Assembly: GCF_028583545.1 (NCBI RefSeq)
Contig: NZ_CP087106.1
Location: 806,001-870,000, forward strand
Length of the DNA: 64,000 nucleotides
Source of the DNA: Methylobacterium sp. NMS14P
Lineage (GTDB): Bacteria > Pseudomonadota > Alphaproteobacteria > Rhizobiales > Beijerinckiaceae
Reading direction: 5' to 3'
Shown: positions 17,459 through 28,682 of the stretch, piece after piece
Position numbering within the stretch: position 1 is the stretch's first letter
Layout: each line of letters begins with the position of its first letter
Program-made: the position numbers and the translations under genes
The notes under the pieces: model-generated
Seen by the model: only the letters and a program-made list of their open reading frames with translations
Database searches by the model: none
Told to the model about the DNA's origin: nothing

Positions 17459-18812
17459 GCCGCGCCTGCATCTTGCCGCGCATGAACCGGTCGAGATCGG
17501 CCGCGAGCTCCGCGTCGATGATCTCGACGTTCAGCTCGAAATTGAGCCGGAAGCTGCGCATGTCCCAGTTGGCGCTGCCGACGAAGCACCAGACGTCGTC
17601 GACCACCATCGCCTTGGAATGGTCGAAGGGCGGCTCGTCGAGCCAGACGTTCACGCCGGCCCGCAGCAGCGGATCGAGATGCGCCCGGGTCGCCCAGTCG
17701 ATGTAGGGGTGGTCGCTGACCCGCGGGATGATCACGTCGACGGTGATGCCCCGGGTCGCGGCCTGGGCGAGCGCGCCGGTCACCAGCTCGTCGGGCAGGA
17801 AGTAGGGCGTCACGAACCGCACCGACCGGCGCGCGCAGGCGAGGGCCTGCAGGATGACCTGCTCGATCTTCTCGACGTCCGCGTCGGGGCCGGAGGTGAC
17901 GGCCCGGGCGACGCTCGGTCCGCACGGCTCGAGGTCGACGAACCACGGGGGGCCGTCGAGGTTCTCGCCGTCCACGAAGGCCCAGTCGGCCGCGAAGGCG
18001 GCGGCGAGCTGCTCGACCACCGGACCGGTCATCCGGAAATGGGTGTCGCGGATCGGGTGCTCGGGCTTCAGGGCGACGCGGTTCGGGTGGGAGATGTTGA
18101 GGCCGCCGGTGAAGGCGGTCCGCCCGTCGATGACCAGCAGCTTCTTGTGCGAGCGCAGGTTGAGGAACGGCATCCGCCAGGGGAGGGCGGAGTGCATGAA
18201 CAGGGCCGCCGGCACCCCTGCGGCCGTCAGGCGGCGGTAGACCGGCGCCCGGAAATAGCCGCCGCCGATCCCGTCGATGATGACGCGAACCTGCACGCCC
18301 CGGGCCTTCGCCTCCACGAGGGCCTCGCAGAACTCGCGGCCGGTGGCGTCGTCCCGGAAGATGTAGCTCGACAGGCCGATGCTGGACCGCGCCTCGCGGA
18401 TCGCCGCCAGCATCTGCGGATAGCCGGTGTCGCCGTTGCGGAACATCTGCACGGTGTTGCCCGCGAAGGCCGGCAGGCTCGTGATCCGCCGGATGGCCCG
18501 GTCGAGGGGCCAGAGCGCCTCCGGCACCACGGCGTCGTCGGTGTCGGGCAGCTGCGTCGCGTCGGAGGGCTTGGTCCGCAGCCGCCGCGCGCGGCGCGAG
18601 ACCCGGTTGATGCCGAAGGTCAGGTACAGGGCCGTGCCGAAGATCGGGGACAGCCACGCGAGCCCGATCCAGCCCACCGCCACGCTGACCCGGCGCTTGC
18701 GCAGCAGGGCGTGCAGGGTGACGCCGATCGCCAGCGCGAAGCCGATCAGGGCCTCGACGTCCGACCGCATCAGGGCGGTCGACTGGACCCAGCGGGTGAT
18801 CGCGTTTTCCAA
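17376..18812 (-). CDS. cls: Cardiolipin synthase (phospholipase D superfamily)
   Basis: 478-residue membrane enzyme that joins two phosphatidylglycerols, or transfers a phosphatidyl group. N-terminal hydrophobic segments (about residues 22-35 and 43-67) anchor it. Two HKD motifs are intact: SHKKLLVIDGRTAFTGGLNI in the first half and DHSKAMVVDDVWCFVGSANWD in the second, with the paired GG/N and GSAN elements. Length and architecture match ClsA-type synthases. Its 3' end overlaps 83 bases of the convergent EEP gene. Confidence 0.92.
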   Translation of the reverse strand: MENAITRWVQSTALMRSDVEALIGFALAIGVTLHALLRKRRVSVAVGWIGLAWLSPIFGTALYLTFGINRVSRRARRLRTKPSDATQLPDTDDAVVPEALWPLDRAIRRITSLPAFAGNTVQMFRNGDTGYPQMLAAIREARSSIGLSSYIFRDDATGREFCEALVEAKARGVQVRVIIDGIGGGYFRAPVYRRLTAAGVPAALFMHSALPWRMPFLNLRSHKKLLVIDGRTAFTGGLNISHPNRVALKPEHPIRDTHFRMTGPVVEQLAAAFAADWAFVDGENLDGPPWFVDLEPCGPSVARAVTSGPDADVEKIEQVILQALACARRSVRFVTPYFLPDELVTGALAQAATRGITVDVIIPRVSDHPYIDWATRAHLDPLLRAGVNVWLDEPPFDHSKAMVVDDVWCFVGSANWDMRSFRLNFELNVEIIDAELAADLDRFMRGKMQARLSREDLAARGLPIRLRDAGVRLLLPYL

Positions 18813-18877
18813 GGTGAGGCTATCCGGGTTCGCGTCGGGAGGCGCCGGATCGACCTAAAGCCCATGCGGCGGGCGGA

Positions 18878-19198
18878 TCAATCCGCCGGCTTGGCCGGAT
18901 GCGCAATGGCCGCGGCGGCCGCGGCGGCCGCAGGCCGCTCGCAGCGATAGGGTCCGCTGCCGTCGAGGGCCCCGTACAGGACCCGGCCGCCGGAGGCGAT
19001 GCAGCGCGCCTTGGCCTCGGCGTAGGGCCGGTGAAAGCTCCAGATGGTGATCATCGGCCCGATCGTCGCGATGCAGACGGCTCCGAAGATCACGGCGGCG
19101 GCCCAGGTCGCGCCGTTGCGGTTCGGCCGCGGGGGCCGCGGCGGCGGCATCGTGCCGTAGAAGGACAGCGTCAGACCGAGCAGGTCGATGGTGCTCAT
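18878..19198 (-). CDS. Small membrane protein of unknown function
   Basis: 106 residues. A short N-terminal stretch with a PPPRPPRPNRN spacer precedes one strongly hydrophobic segment (about residues 32-54, AAAVIFGAVCIATIGPMITIW). A polar domain follows with two Cys (CIASGGRVLYG, GPYRCERP) that could form a disulfide outside the membrane. It ends in an Ala-rich tail. No family is recognised. It is separate from the cardiolipin synthase (65-base gap) on the same strand. Confidence 0.6.
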   Translation of the reverse strand: MSTIDLLGLTLSFYGTMPPPRPPRPNRNGATWAAAVIFGAVCIATIGPMITIWSFHRPYAEAKARCIASGGRVLYGALDGSGPYRCERPAAAAAAAAIAHPAKPAD

Positions 19199-19325
19199 CA
19201 GCCGTTCCGCGTTGCGGCGCCGAGCCCGGCAGGATCGGACAGGCCCTCATCCTAGGGCAGGGCGGCGCCATCACCTACGCGCCGCGCGCCGAACGGCCTG
19301 CGTCGTATCGCGCCAGGAGACCGGC

Positions 19326-20132
19326 TCACGGCTCCCAGCGGGGCGGCCGCTTGCCCAGGAAGGCGTCGATCCCCTCCTGCGCGTCGGCCATCATCATGTT
19401 CCGGGTCATCACCTCGGCCGTGTAGCCGTAGGCGTCCTCCAGGCCCATCTCGATCTGCCGGCCGAACGCCTCCTTGCCGATCGCCAGGACGCGGCGGGCC
19501 TTCCCGGCGATCCGGCCCGCGAGGGCGCCCACCGCGGCGTCCAGATCCGCCTCCGGCACGGCGCGGTTGACGAGCCCGATCCGCAGAGCCTCCGCGGCGT
19601 CGATCGGCTCGCCGACCAGCAGCATCTCCAGGGCGGCCTTGCGCGACACGGCCCGCGACAGGGCGACCATCGGGGTCGAGCAGAACAGGCCGATCTGCAC
19701 CCCCGGCGTGGCGAAGCGCGCTGTCTCGGCGCAGACGGCGAGGTCGCAAGTGGCGACGAGCTGGCACCCGGCGGCGGTGGCGATCCCGTGCACCCGGGCG
19801 ATCACCGGCTGCGGCAGGCGCGTGAGGCTCAGCATCAGCCGGGCGCAGGTGCGGAACACCGCCTCCGTCGCCTCCCGGGACGGATCGGCGCGCATCTCCT
19901 TGAGGTCGTGCCCGGCGCAGAAGGCGGGGCCGGCCCCCTGCAGGATCACCACCCGCACGGACGGATCCGCTCGGATCGCGTCGAGCTGCTCCTGGAGAGC
20001 GCCCATCAGGGCCATCGACAGGGCGTTGCGGGCCTGCGGCCGATTCAGCGTCAGCGTCGCGACCCCGTCGGCGTCGCTGCGCAGCAGCACCGGCGCCTCC
20101 GGGGCGGCGGCCGTGGCAAGGGCTGCGGTCAT
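19326..20132 (-). CDS. Enoyl-CoA hydratase/isomerase family protein
   Basis: 268-residue crotonase-fold protein. Visible motifs are VATLTLNRPQARNALS, the oxyanion-hole segment GPAFCAGHDLKEM, and GIATAAGCQLVATCDLAVCAETARFATPGVQIGLF. The usual second catalytic Glu position in the last motif is not clearly Glu (FATPGVQIGLFCSTP), as in the ECHDC3-like branch, so hydratase activity is uncertain. The start MTAALATAAAPEAP was chosen; the frame is open 21 codons upstream. No other beta-oxidation gene is nearby. Confidence 0.85.
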   Translation of the reverse strand: MTAALATAAAPEAPVLLRSDADGVATLTLNRPQARNALSMALMGALQEQLDAIRADPSVRVVILQGAGPAFCAGHDLKEMRADPSREATEAVFRTCARLMLSLTRLPQPVIARVHGIATAAGCQLVATCDLAVCAETARFATPGVQIGLFCSTPMVALSRAVSRKAALEMLLVGEPIDAAEALRIGLVNRAVPEADLDAAVGALAGRIAGKARRVLAIGKEAFGRQIEMGLEDAYGYTAEVMTRNMMMADAQEGIDAFLGKRPPRWEP

Positions 20133-20247
20133 GGCGGCGTCTCCCGGCGCCGGCCTCCCTGGCGCGGGGCCGGTCGCGTCGCCGGACGGTAGCACGCGGG
20201 GTTCAGGTTCGCGACGCCGCGGCTTGCCGTTCGCGATGAGCCGGCTG

Positions 20248-20718
20248 TCAGCCCTGCTCGGCCAGGGCGAGGTCGAGGCTCGCGTAGTCGGCGCCGGGAC
20301 CGTTCCACCACAGCGCGGGATAGGCGGCGAGCCGGCCCAGCACGCCGGCGTAGGCGTCGGCGAGCGCGGTATCGACGACCGCCAGCACGGCGCCCGACTC
20401 GGAGAGGCTGTCGGCTAGCGCCTGGTCGCGGCCGGCGCAGTCGAGGCAGACGACGCGCAGTCCGAGGCGGGTGAGGCCGAGGCGCATGGCCTCCGCCTGC
20501 CCGAGATCCTGCACCATGAGCGCCACCGCCTGCCCGACGCGAAGGCCCTCGCCCCAGGCCCAGCGCGAGAAGCGGTGCGGACAGATCGCGGCGGCCGGCA
20601 CGGCCGGCCCCGCACGCCGCTCCGCGTTGGCGGCGCCTTGCGCGCCCGGCCGGGCGCGCCGGTCGGCGTCTCGAGTCGGGAGAGAAGTGGAGGCCGCCGG
20701 GGAATGGACGCCGTACAT
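20248..20718 (-). CDS. Hypothetical protein with a receiver-like C-terminal half
   Basis: 156 residues. The first ~65 are low-complexity (Arg/Ala/Pro). The second half alternates beta and alpha like a response-regulator or Rossmann fold: VALMVQDLGQAEAMRLGLTRLGLRVVCLDCAG, then AVLAVVDTALADAYAGVLGRL, PALWWNGPG. The Asp in AVVDTAL would be in the phospho-acceptor position, but the preceding acidic pair is weak. No gene symbol is warranted. The ATG at MYGVHSPAAS was chosen over an upstream GTG. Confidence 0.5.
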   Translation of the reverse strand: MYGVHSPAASTSLPTRDADRRARPGAQGAANAERRAGPAVPAAAICPHRFSRWAWGEGLRVGQAVALMVQDLGQAEAMRLGLTRLGLRVVCLDCAGRDQALADSLSESGAVLAVVDTALADAYAGVLGRLAAYPALWWNGPGADYASLDLALAEQG

Positions 20719-21003
20719 GCGATGCGGACCGCCTGAATCTGGACACACTGCAGGTCCTGGCGTGACGCGAGCAGGTTAACACTCTCTCACGCGCCGGCGT
20801 TCCGTCGAAAAACGACCGCATTTTCGTCGGCGCGCGGGCCGCAGATTGGGCCTATGGCCAACGGGCCGTGAACCGAGACGGGCGAATTGCCGGCATCCCG
20901 GGCCGCATCTTCGGTCGCATTGGCGCGCGCGCGGGTCCGGCCTATGTCCCGGCCGCCAGAGGCTGCCCGCCAGAGGCCGCCCCCGATCGAGGAACCGCCG
21001 CGC

Positions 21004-21435
21004 ATGCGCTCCACAACGACCCGGATCTCACTCGTCGCCGCCGCCACGCTCGCGGCCCTGCCGGCGCAGGCGCAGATCCGGAACGCCCCGGCCCCGCGGG
21101 CCCTGGAATTCGCCGCCTACATCTTCGCGGCCTCGAACGTCTGCGGATACCGGATCGGCAGCGACCAGTTCGAGGCATTGCTGGCGAAGCAGAACGTGCG
21201 GATCGGCGACGTCCAGCCGCGGGGGCCGTTCGGCAACCGGGTGCAGACCATGTTCACGCTGATGTCGAACCAGATGGCGCAGAACCGCGACCAGGCCTGC
21301 CTCGCGGTGGCCGGCGAGTACGGACCCGAGGGCACGGTGGCCAAGAACGTGCTCCTGCCCGCGGGCCAGGAGCCCGCCGTGCCGGCGAAGCCCGCCAAGC
21401 CCGCTGAGCCCGCTGAGCCCGCCAAGCCGCAATAG
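21004..21435 (+). CDS. Secreted protein with a KPAEPAEP tail
   Basis: 143 residues. The signal peptide ends near residue 22 (LAALPAQAQ). The mature domain, about 85 residues, begins NAPAPRALEFAAYIFAASNVCGYRI and contains two Cys (NVCGYR, DQACLAV) that probably pair in the periplasm. The C-terminus is a PAKPAEPAEPAKP repeat, encoded by a short direct repeat of GCCCGCTGA/CAAG units near 21390-21430. No known family was recognised. It is convergent with the uracil-DNA glycosylase gene. Confidence 0.65.
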   Translation: MRSTTTRISLVAAATLAALPAQAQIRNAPAPRALEFAAYIFAASNVCGYRIGSDQFEALLAKQNVRIGDVQPRGPFGNRVQTMFTLMSNQMAQNRDQACLAVAGEYGPEGTVAKNVLLPAGQEPAVPAKPAKPAEPAEPAKPQ

Positions 21436-21460
21436 GGCACGCGCCGGATCGGCGCCGGCC

Positions 21461-22150
21461 TCAGCCGAGGCGCCAGTCGATCGCCGGGCGGCCGTGCGCG
21501 GCGAGCCACCGGTTGGCCCGGCCGAACGGGTCGGACCCGGGAAAATCCCGGGCCCGGTTGAGCGGCGAGGGGTGTCCGCTCTCGAAGACGCCGTGGCGGC
21601 CCGCGTCGATCAGCGCGGCCCTGGCCCGTGCCTGGGCGCCCCAGAGCAGGAACACCGCGGGCTCCGGACGCGCCGAAACGGCGCTCACCGCCTCGTCGGT
21701 CAGCGCGGCCCAGCCGTAGCGCAGGTGCGCGCCGGCCTTGCCGGCCTCCACGGTGAGCGCGCTGTTGAGCAGGAGCACGCCCTGCCGCGCCCAGGGCGTC
21801 AGGTCGCCGCCGGCGGCGCGGTCGGATCCCGCCTCCGCCAGGATCACCTTCAGCGAGGCGGGCAGGCGACCGGATCCCACGAACGAGAAGGCGAGGCCGT
21901 TGGCGTCGCCCGGGGTCGGGTACGGGTCCTGCCCGAGGATCACGGCCCGCACGTCCTGCAGCGGGGTCTCGGTCAGGGCGCGGAAGATCCGGTCGGGGGC
22001 CGGCAGCACGCGGGCACCCGCGGCGATTCGCGCGTCGACCCGCCGGGCCACGGCGTCGGCCACCCCAGCGGCGAAGAAGGGCAGGCTCAGCCACGACGAG
22101 CCGGAGGCGCGGAAAGCGGTGAGGGCGTCGGCGACGGGCGTGTCGGTCAT
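21461..22150 (-). CDS. ung: Uracil-DNA glycosylase, family 1
   Basis: 229-residue base-excision repair enzyme that removes uracil from DNA. The water-activating loop GQDPYPTPGDANGLAFS is present, as are LLLNSALTVEAG, LLWGAQA and the DNA-intercalation loop GHPSPLNR. Length is normal for family 1. The ATG at MTDTPVADALTA was chosen; the frame begins 18 codons further upstream. It is divergent from hemH, with 284 bases between the starts. Confidence 0.95.
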   Translation of the reverse strand: MTDTPVADALTAFRASGSSWLSLPFFAAGVADAVARRVDARIAAGARVLPAPDRIFRALTETPLQDVRAVILGQDPYPTPGDANGLAFSFVGSGRLPASLKVILAEAGSDRAAGGDLTPWARQGVLLLNSALTVEAGKAGAHLRYGWAALTDEAVSAVSARPEPAVFLLWGAQARARAALIDAGRHGVFESGHPSPLNRARDFPGSDPFGRANRWLAAHGRPAIDWRLG

Positions 22151-22434
22151 GGTCTCTCGCGCTCGGATCCCCGGCGCAGATAGGGGGCTGGCGAGCGCCG
22201 TCACGGGCGCGGCGGTTGCGGCTGCGAGCCGCCCGTGTTTAGGGACTAGGGTCGAGCGTGCCGCCGATCGCGGTGCGGCATGGCGCGTCCGGTCTTCGCC
22301 GGGCGGCTTCGCACCCTACATGGAAGCGCACCCGACGGGGTTTTAAGCCTCCGGCCCGGTTCAGGCGTACGCGCCGGCGGCCGGATATCGGAAACCAGAG
22401 GAAGGATCTCGGCGCGCGGCGCCGGAACGCTGCC

Positions 22435-23517
22435 ATGAACGAACGCGTCGAACCCGCCGCGCTGGCGAATGGCCGGCCCCTCGCACCGCTCAAGCCCGCG
22501 GCGGACACCCTGCCGGGCGACCACCCGAAGGTGGCCTGGGGCCGCGTCGGCGTGCTCCTGATGAATCTCGGGACGCCCGAGGGCACGTCCTACTGGCCGA
22601 TGCGCCGGTACCTCAAGGAGTTCCTGTCGGACCGCCGGGTGATCGAGGTGCCGCGGCTGATCTGGTGGCCGCTCCTCAACCTGATCATCCTGACGAAGCG
22701 CCCCGGCCCGAAGGGCCGCGACTACGCCAGCGTCTGGAACAACGCGCTGAACGAGGGGCCGCTGAAGACCATCACGCGCGGCCAGAGCGAGCGCCTTCAG
22801 GCGGCCATGGGCGAGTCCGTGGTGGTCGACTGGGCGATGCGCTACGGCAAGCCCGAGGTTGCCGGCCGGATCCAGGCGCTGCTCGACCAGGGCTGCGACC
22901 GCATCCTGCTGGTGCCGCTCTACCCGCAATACGCCGCCGCGACCTCGGCCACGGCCTGCGACCAGGCCTTCCGGGCGCTGATGGACATGCGCTGGCAGCC
23001 CTCGGTGCGCGTCTCGCCGCCCTATCACGACGACCCGGTCTACATCGCCGCCATGGCCGATTCGATCCGCGAGGGCCTGGCCAAGCTCGACTTCGAGCCG
23101 GAGGTGATCCTCACCTCGTTCCACGGCGTGCCGCGGAGCTACCTGCTCAAGGGCGACCCGTACCACTGCCAGTGCCACAAGACCGGGCGGCTGATCCGCG
23201 AGGCGCTGGGCCTGTCGCCGGAGAAGATGCGGGTGACCTTCCAGTCGCGCTTCGGCAACGAGGAATGGCTGAAGCCCTACACCGACGAGACGGTGATGGA
23301 CCTCGCGAAGTCGGGCGTGAAGCGGATGGCGATCGTCGCCCCGGGCTTCACGGCGGATTGCCTGGAGACCCTCGAGGAACTCGACGGCGAGAACCGCCAC
23401 TACTTCGAGGAGAACGGCGGCGAGCGCTTCGCCTACATCCCCTGCCTGAACGACAGCGACCTCGGCATGCGGGTGATCGAGCACGTCGTGCGCCGCGAGT
23501 TGCAGGGCTGGATCTGA
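22435..23517 (+). CDS. hemH: Ferrochelatase
   Basis: 360-residue enzyme that inserts Fe2+ into protoporphyrin IX, the last step of haem synthesis. Motifs are VGVLLMNLGTPEG, LYPQYAAATSAT, the catalytic His in LTSFHGVPRSYL, TFQSRFGNEEWLKPYT, and IVAPGFTADCLETLEEL. The N-terminus carries about 35 extra polar residues. The ATG at MNERVEPAALA was chosen; the frame is open for 59 Arg-rich codons upstream. A GC-rich hairpin follows the stop immediately. Confidence 0.96.
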   Translation: MNERVEPAALANGRPLAPLKPAADTLPGDHPKVAWGRVGVLLMNLGTPEGTSYWPMRRYLKEFLSDRRVIEVPRLIWWPLLNLIILTKRPGPKGRDYASVWNNALNEGPLKTITRGQSERLQAAMGESVVVDWAMRYGKPEVAGRIQALLDQGCDRILLVPLYPQYAAATSATACDQAFRALMDMRWQPSVRVSPPYHDDPVYIAAMADSIREGLAKLDFEPEVILTSFHGVPRSYLLKGDPYHCQCHKTGRLIREALGLSPEKMRVTFQSRFGNEEWLKPYTDETVMDLAKSGVKRMAIVAPGFTADCLETLEELDGENRHYFEENGGERFAYIPCLNDSDLGMRVIEHVVRRELQGWI

Positions 23518-23520
23518 GAT

Positions 23521-23552
23521 CCGGGCCGGATGCCGCTTGCGGCGCGGCCCGG
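23521..23552 (+). terminator. Hairpin after hemH
   Basis: CCGGGCC (23521-23527) pairs with GGCCCGG (23546-23552), with an inner GCCGC/GCGGC pair. It starts four bases after the hemH stop and is followed by CCCGCCTATTATTTTCC. The T-rich run begins about 10 bases after the stem, so it is a plausible but not ideal intrinsic terminator. Confidence 0.5.
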
Positions 23553-23609
23553 CCCGCCTATTATTTTCCTAAGCTGAACGGGCCCGTCGGTTCGGCGCGG
23601 GAGGATCAC

Positions 23610-23768
23610 ATGGCGTTCTTCATCGGCATCGCGTGTCCGTGGCTGCTGATCGCGGTGCTCGACAGGATCGCCGAGGGGCGCCGCGGCGCCGAACTCGCGG
23701 CACTCGGCATCACGCCGCAGCCGGCGCCGGCGCAGTCCAGCTACCTCGTCCCCGATCGGCCGTACTGA
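23610..23768 (+). CDS. 52-residue membrane-associated small protein
   Basis: Starts MAFFIGIACPWLLIAVLDRIAEG, one hydrophobic helix of about 18 residues, then a short polar part ending SSYLVPDRPY. A strong ribosome-binding site (GGGAGG) lies six bases before the ATG, which is the main reason to accept so short a gene. It lies between hemH and the convergent parvulin gene. Function unknown. Confidence 0.6.
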   Translation: MAFFIGIACPWLLIAVLDRIAEGRRGAELAALGITPQPAPAQSSYLVPDRPY

Positions 23769-23814
23769 CGACGGGGCGCGGCCCCACGGGGCCGCGCCGG
23801 TCAGTCTCGAACCG

Positions 23815-24735
23815 TCACTTCTTCGGCTCGGGCGCGGCCTGAGCGGCCGGCGGCGCGTCGGTGCGCTCGATCTTGGCCTCCGAGCGGAGCTTCAGGATCA
23901 TGTCCTGCTGCGCCTTGCGGATCAGGTGCTGGTCGATCTGCTCCTTGAGCTCGTCGAAGGTCGGCTGCGGTTTGGTCCGCTTCTCCTCGACCTTGATCAC
24001 GTGCCAGCCGAACTGGGTCTTGATCGGGTCGGAGATCTGGCCGGGCTTCATCGCGAAGGCGGCGTTGGCGAAGTCGGGCACCATCCGCTCCTTGGTGAAC
24101 CAGCCGAGATCGCCGCCCTCGGCCTTCGAGCCCGGGTCCTTCGACGCCTCGGCGGCGACCTTGGCGAAATCCTCGCCGCCCTTGATGCGCGCGGCGATCT
24201 TCTTGGCCTCGGCCTCGTTGTCCACCAGGATGTGGCGCGCGTGCACCTCCTCCTCGGGCTTCATCAGCTTGACGGTCTGGTCGTAGATCGCGTGCTCCGC
24301 CTCGGGCGTGACCGCGCGCTTGGCCTCCTGCTCCAGGTAGTCGTCGAGCAGGAGCTTGTCGCGGAAATAGGCGAGCTTGCGCTTGAACTCCGGCGTGTCG
24401 CCGATCTTGGCGGCCTCGGCGGCCTGCGCGCCGACGCGGAGGTCGACCATGTAGTCGACGAGCAGGTTCTTCTTCTGGGCCTCGTCGACCCCGGGCAGCG
24501 ACAGGGCCGGGTCATCGGCCGCGATGGCGAGGTCGCCCTGCGTGATCGGCTTGCCGTTCACGCTCGCCACGACCGCGTCCGCGCTCGGCGCGGCGGCCGG
24601 CGTCGCGGCGGGGGCCGCCGGCGTGTTGGCGGCCGGCGTCGGGGCCTTCTGGGGTGCCTGGGCCAGCGCCAGTCCCGGCATCGCGATCATGACGGCGAGC
24701 GCGCTGACGCGCCGGAGAAGGGCGGTGTTCGGCAT
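23815..24735 (-). CDS. Periplasmic parvulin-type peptidyl-prolyl isomerase
   Basis: 306 residues: signal peptide to about residue 25 (GLALAQ), an Ala/Pro/Thr linker, an N-terminal helical chaperone region (VVASVNGKPITQGDL onward), and one parvulin domain at about residues 168-260 (VHARHILV, GGEDFAKVAAEASKD, GGDLGWFTKERMVPDFANAAF, TQFGWHVIKV). It folds exported and outer-membrane proteins, as SurA and PpiD do. It is divergent from secA with 258 bases between starts, so export and periplasmic folding functions adjoin. Confidence 0.92.
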   Translation of the reverse strand: MPNTALLRRVSALAVMIAMPGLALAQAPQKAPTPAANTPAAPAATPAAAPSADAVVASVNGKPITQGDLAIAADDPALSLPGVDEAQKKNLLVDYMVDLRVGAQAAEAAKIGDTPEFKRKLAYFRDKLLLDDYLEQEAKRAVTPEAEHAIYDQTVKLMKPEEEVHARHILVDNEAEAKKIAARIKGGEDFAKVAAEASKDPGSKAEGGDLGWFTKERMVPDFANAAFAMKPGQISDPIKTQFGWHVIKVEEKRTKPQPTFDELKEQIDQHLIRKAQQDMILKLRSEAKIERTDAPPAAQAAPEPKK

Positions 24736-24993
24736 ACGGGCGAAGTCCTCGGCTCACGTCTCGGCGTCGCGCCGGATCGGCCGGGCGTCGCGCCGCGGCA
24801 CAGGTGGCCCGCGTCGGGCGAGAAGGCAAGCGCGGCCATTTCGCGGATGCCGGAACCGTGACCGTACCGGCTCGCGTTGAGGGCTGCCCCTTCCAGGTGC
24901 GCCGGGCGATGTTTACCTCTATAAGCCCGGCCAACTCCGTCCAGGCCGGCCCGCCACGCTCACCCGTGGGCGGGCTCGCGCGTCCGCAGGTCT

Positions 24994-27888
<2,895 letters not shown>

Positions 27889-27895
27889 GGCGGGG

Positions 27896-28570
27896 ATGCC
27901 CGCGCGGGCGCTGTTCATCGCCGGGGCCGGGACCGAGATCGGCAAGACCTACGTCACCGCCGCCCTGACCCGCCGCCTGCGGGCGCAGGGCCGGGCGGTC
28001 CGGACGGTGAAGCCCCTCGCCAGCGGTGTCCCGCCGCTCAGCGATCCCGGCTTCATCGAGAGCGACACCGCCCGGCTGCTGGACGCGCAGGGCCTCCCCC
28101 TGGACGAGGAGGCCGTGGAGGCCTGCTCGCCCTGGCGATACGCGGCACCGCTCTCGCCCGATCAGGCCGCCGTGCTGGAGGGGCGATCGCTGGACCTGGC
28201 CGACCTCGTCGGCTGGTGCCGGGACGAGATCGCCCGCGCGGAGGGCACGCTGCTGATCGAGGGCGTCGGCGGCCTCATGAGCCCGGTCACCGAAGCCGCC
28301 ACCGGGCTCGACTGGCTCCGGGCCCTCGGCCTCCCGGCGCTGCTCGTATCCGGGAGCTATCTCGGGGCGATCAGCCACGCGCTCACCGCCTGCGAGACCC
28401 TGCGCCTCCACGGCGTGGCGCTGCGCGCCGTGGCGGTCAGCGAGAGCCCGGGGGCACCGGCGCCCGCCGCGACCGTGGCCGCCGCGATCGCCCGGCACGC
28501 CGGGGCACCCGTTATCTGCCTGCGTCGCGGCGACGCCTGCCCGGATGCCCTGGCCGCCCTGATCGGATGA
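27896..28570 (+). CDS. bioD: Dethiobiotin synthetase
   Basis: 224-residue ATP-dependent carboxylase that closes the ureido ring of dethiobiotin. Visible are the P-loop AGTEIGKTYV, TVKPLASG, the LLIEGVGGLMSPV motif, and PALLVSGSYLGAISHALTACETL. The ATG lies seven bases after the secA stop and near a GCGGGG stretch, so it is probably co-transcribed with secA. No other biotin gene is nearby, which is unusual: bioD is often with bioA/B/F. Confidence 0.9.
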   Translation: MPARALFIAGAGTEIGKTYVTAALTRRLRAQGRAVRTVKPLASGVPPLSDPGFIESDTARLLDAQGLPLDEEAVEACSPWRYAAPLSPDQAAVLEGRSLDLADLVGWCRDEIARAEGTLLIEGVGGLMSPVTEAATGLDWLRALGLPALLVSGSYLGAISHALTACETLRLHGVALRAVAVSESPGAPAPAATVAAAIARHAGAPVICLRRGDACPDALAALIG

Positions 28571-28682
28571 GCGCCGCCGCGCCGTTGCTGGACGGCGCGG
28601 CCGCTGCCCCTAGCTTTACCGCTGCGGCGTCGAGCCCGGCGCCCGAATCGTCGGGGCCGGATGAGCCCTGGGGAGCCCTGCG

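Noticed and set aside
21360..21432. Short tandem repeat as a possible phase-variable tract
   Set aside because: It encodes an in-frame KPAEPAEP tail; too few and imperfect units to suggest slippage control.
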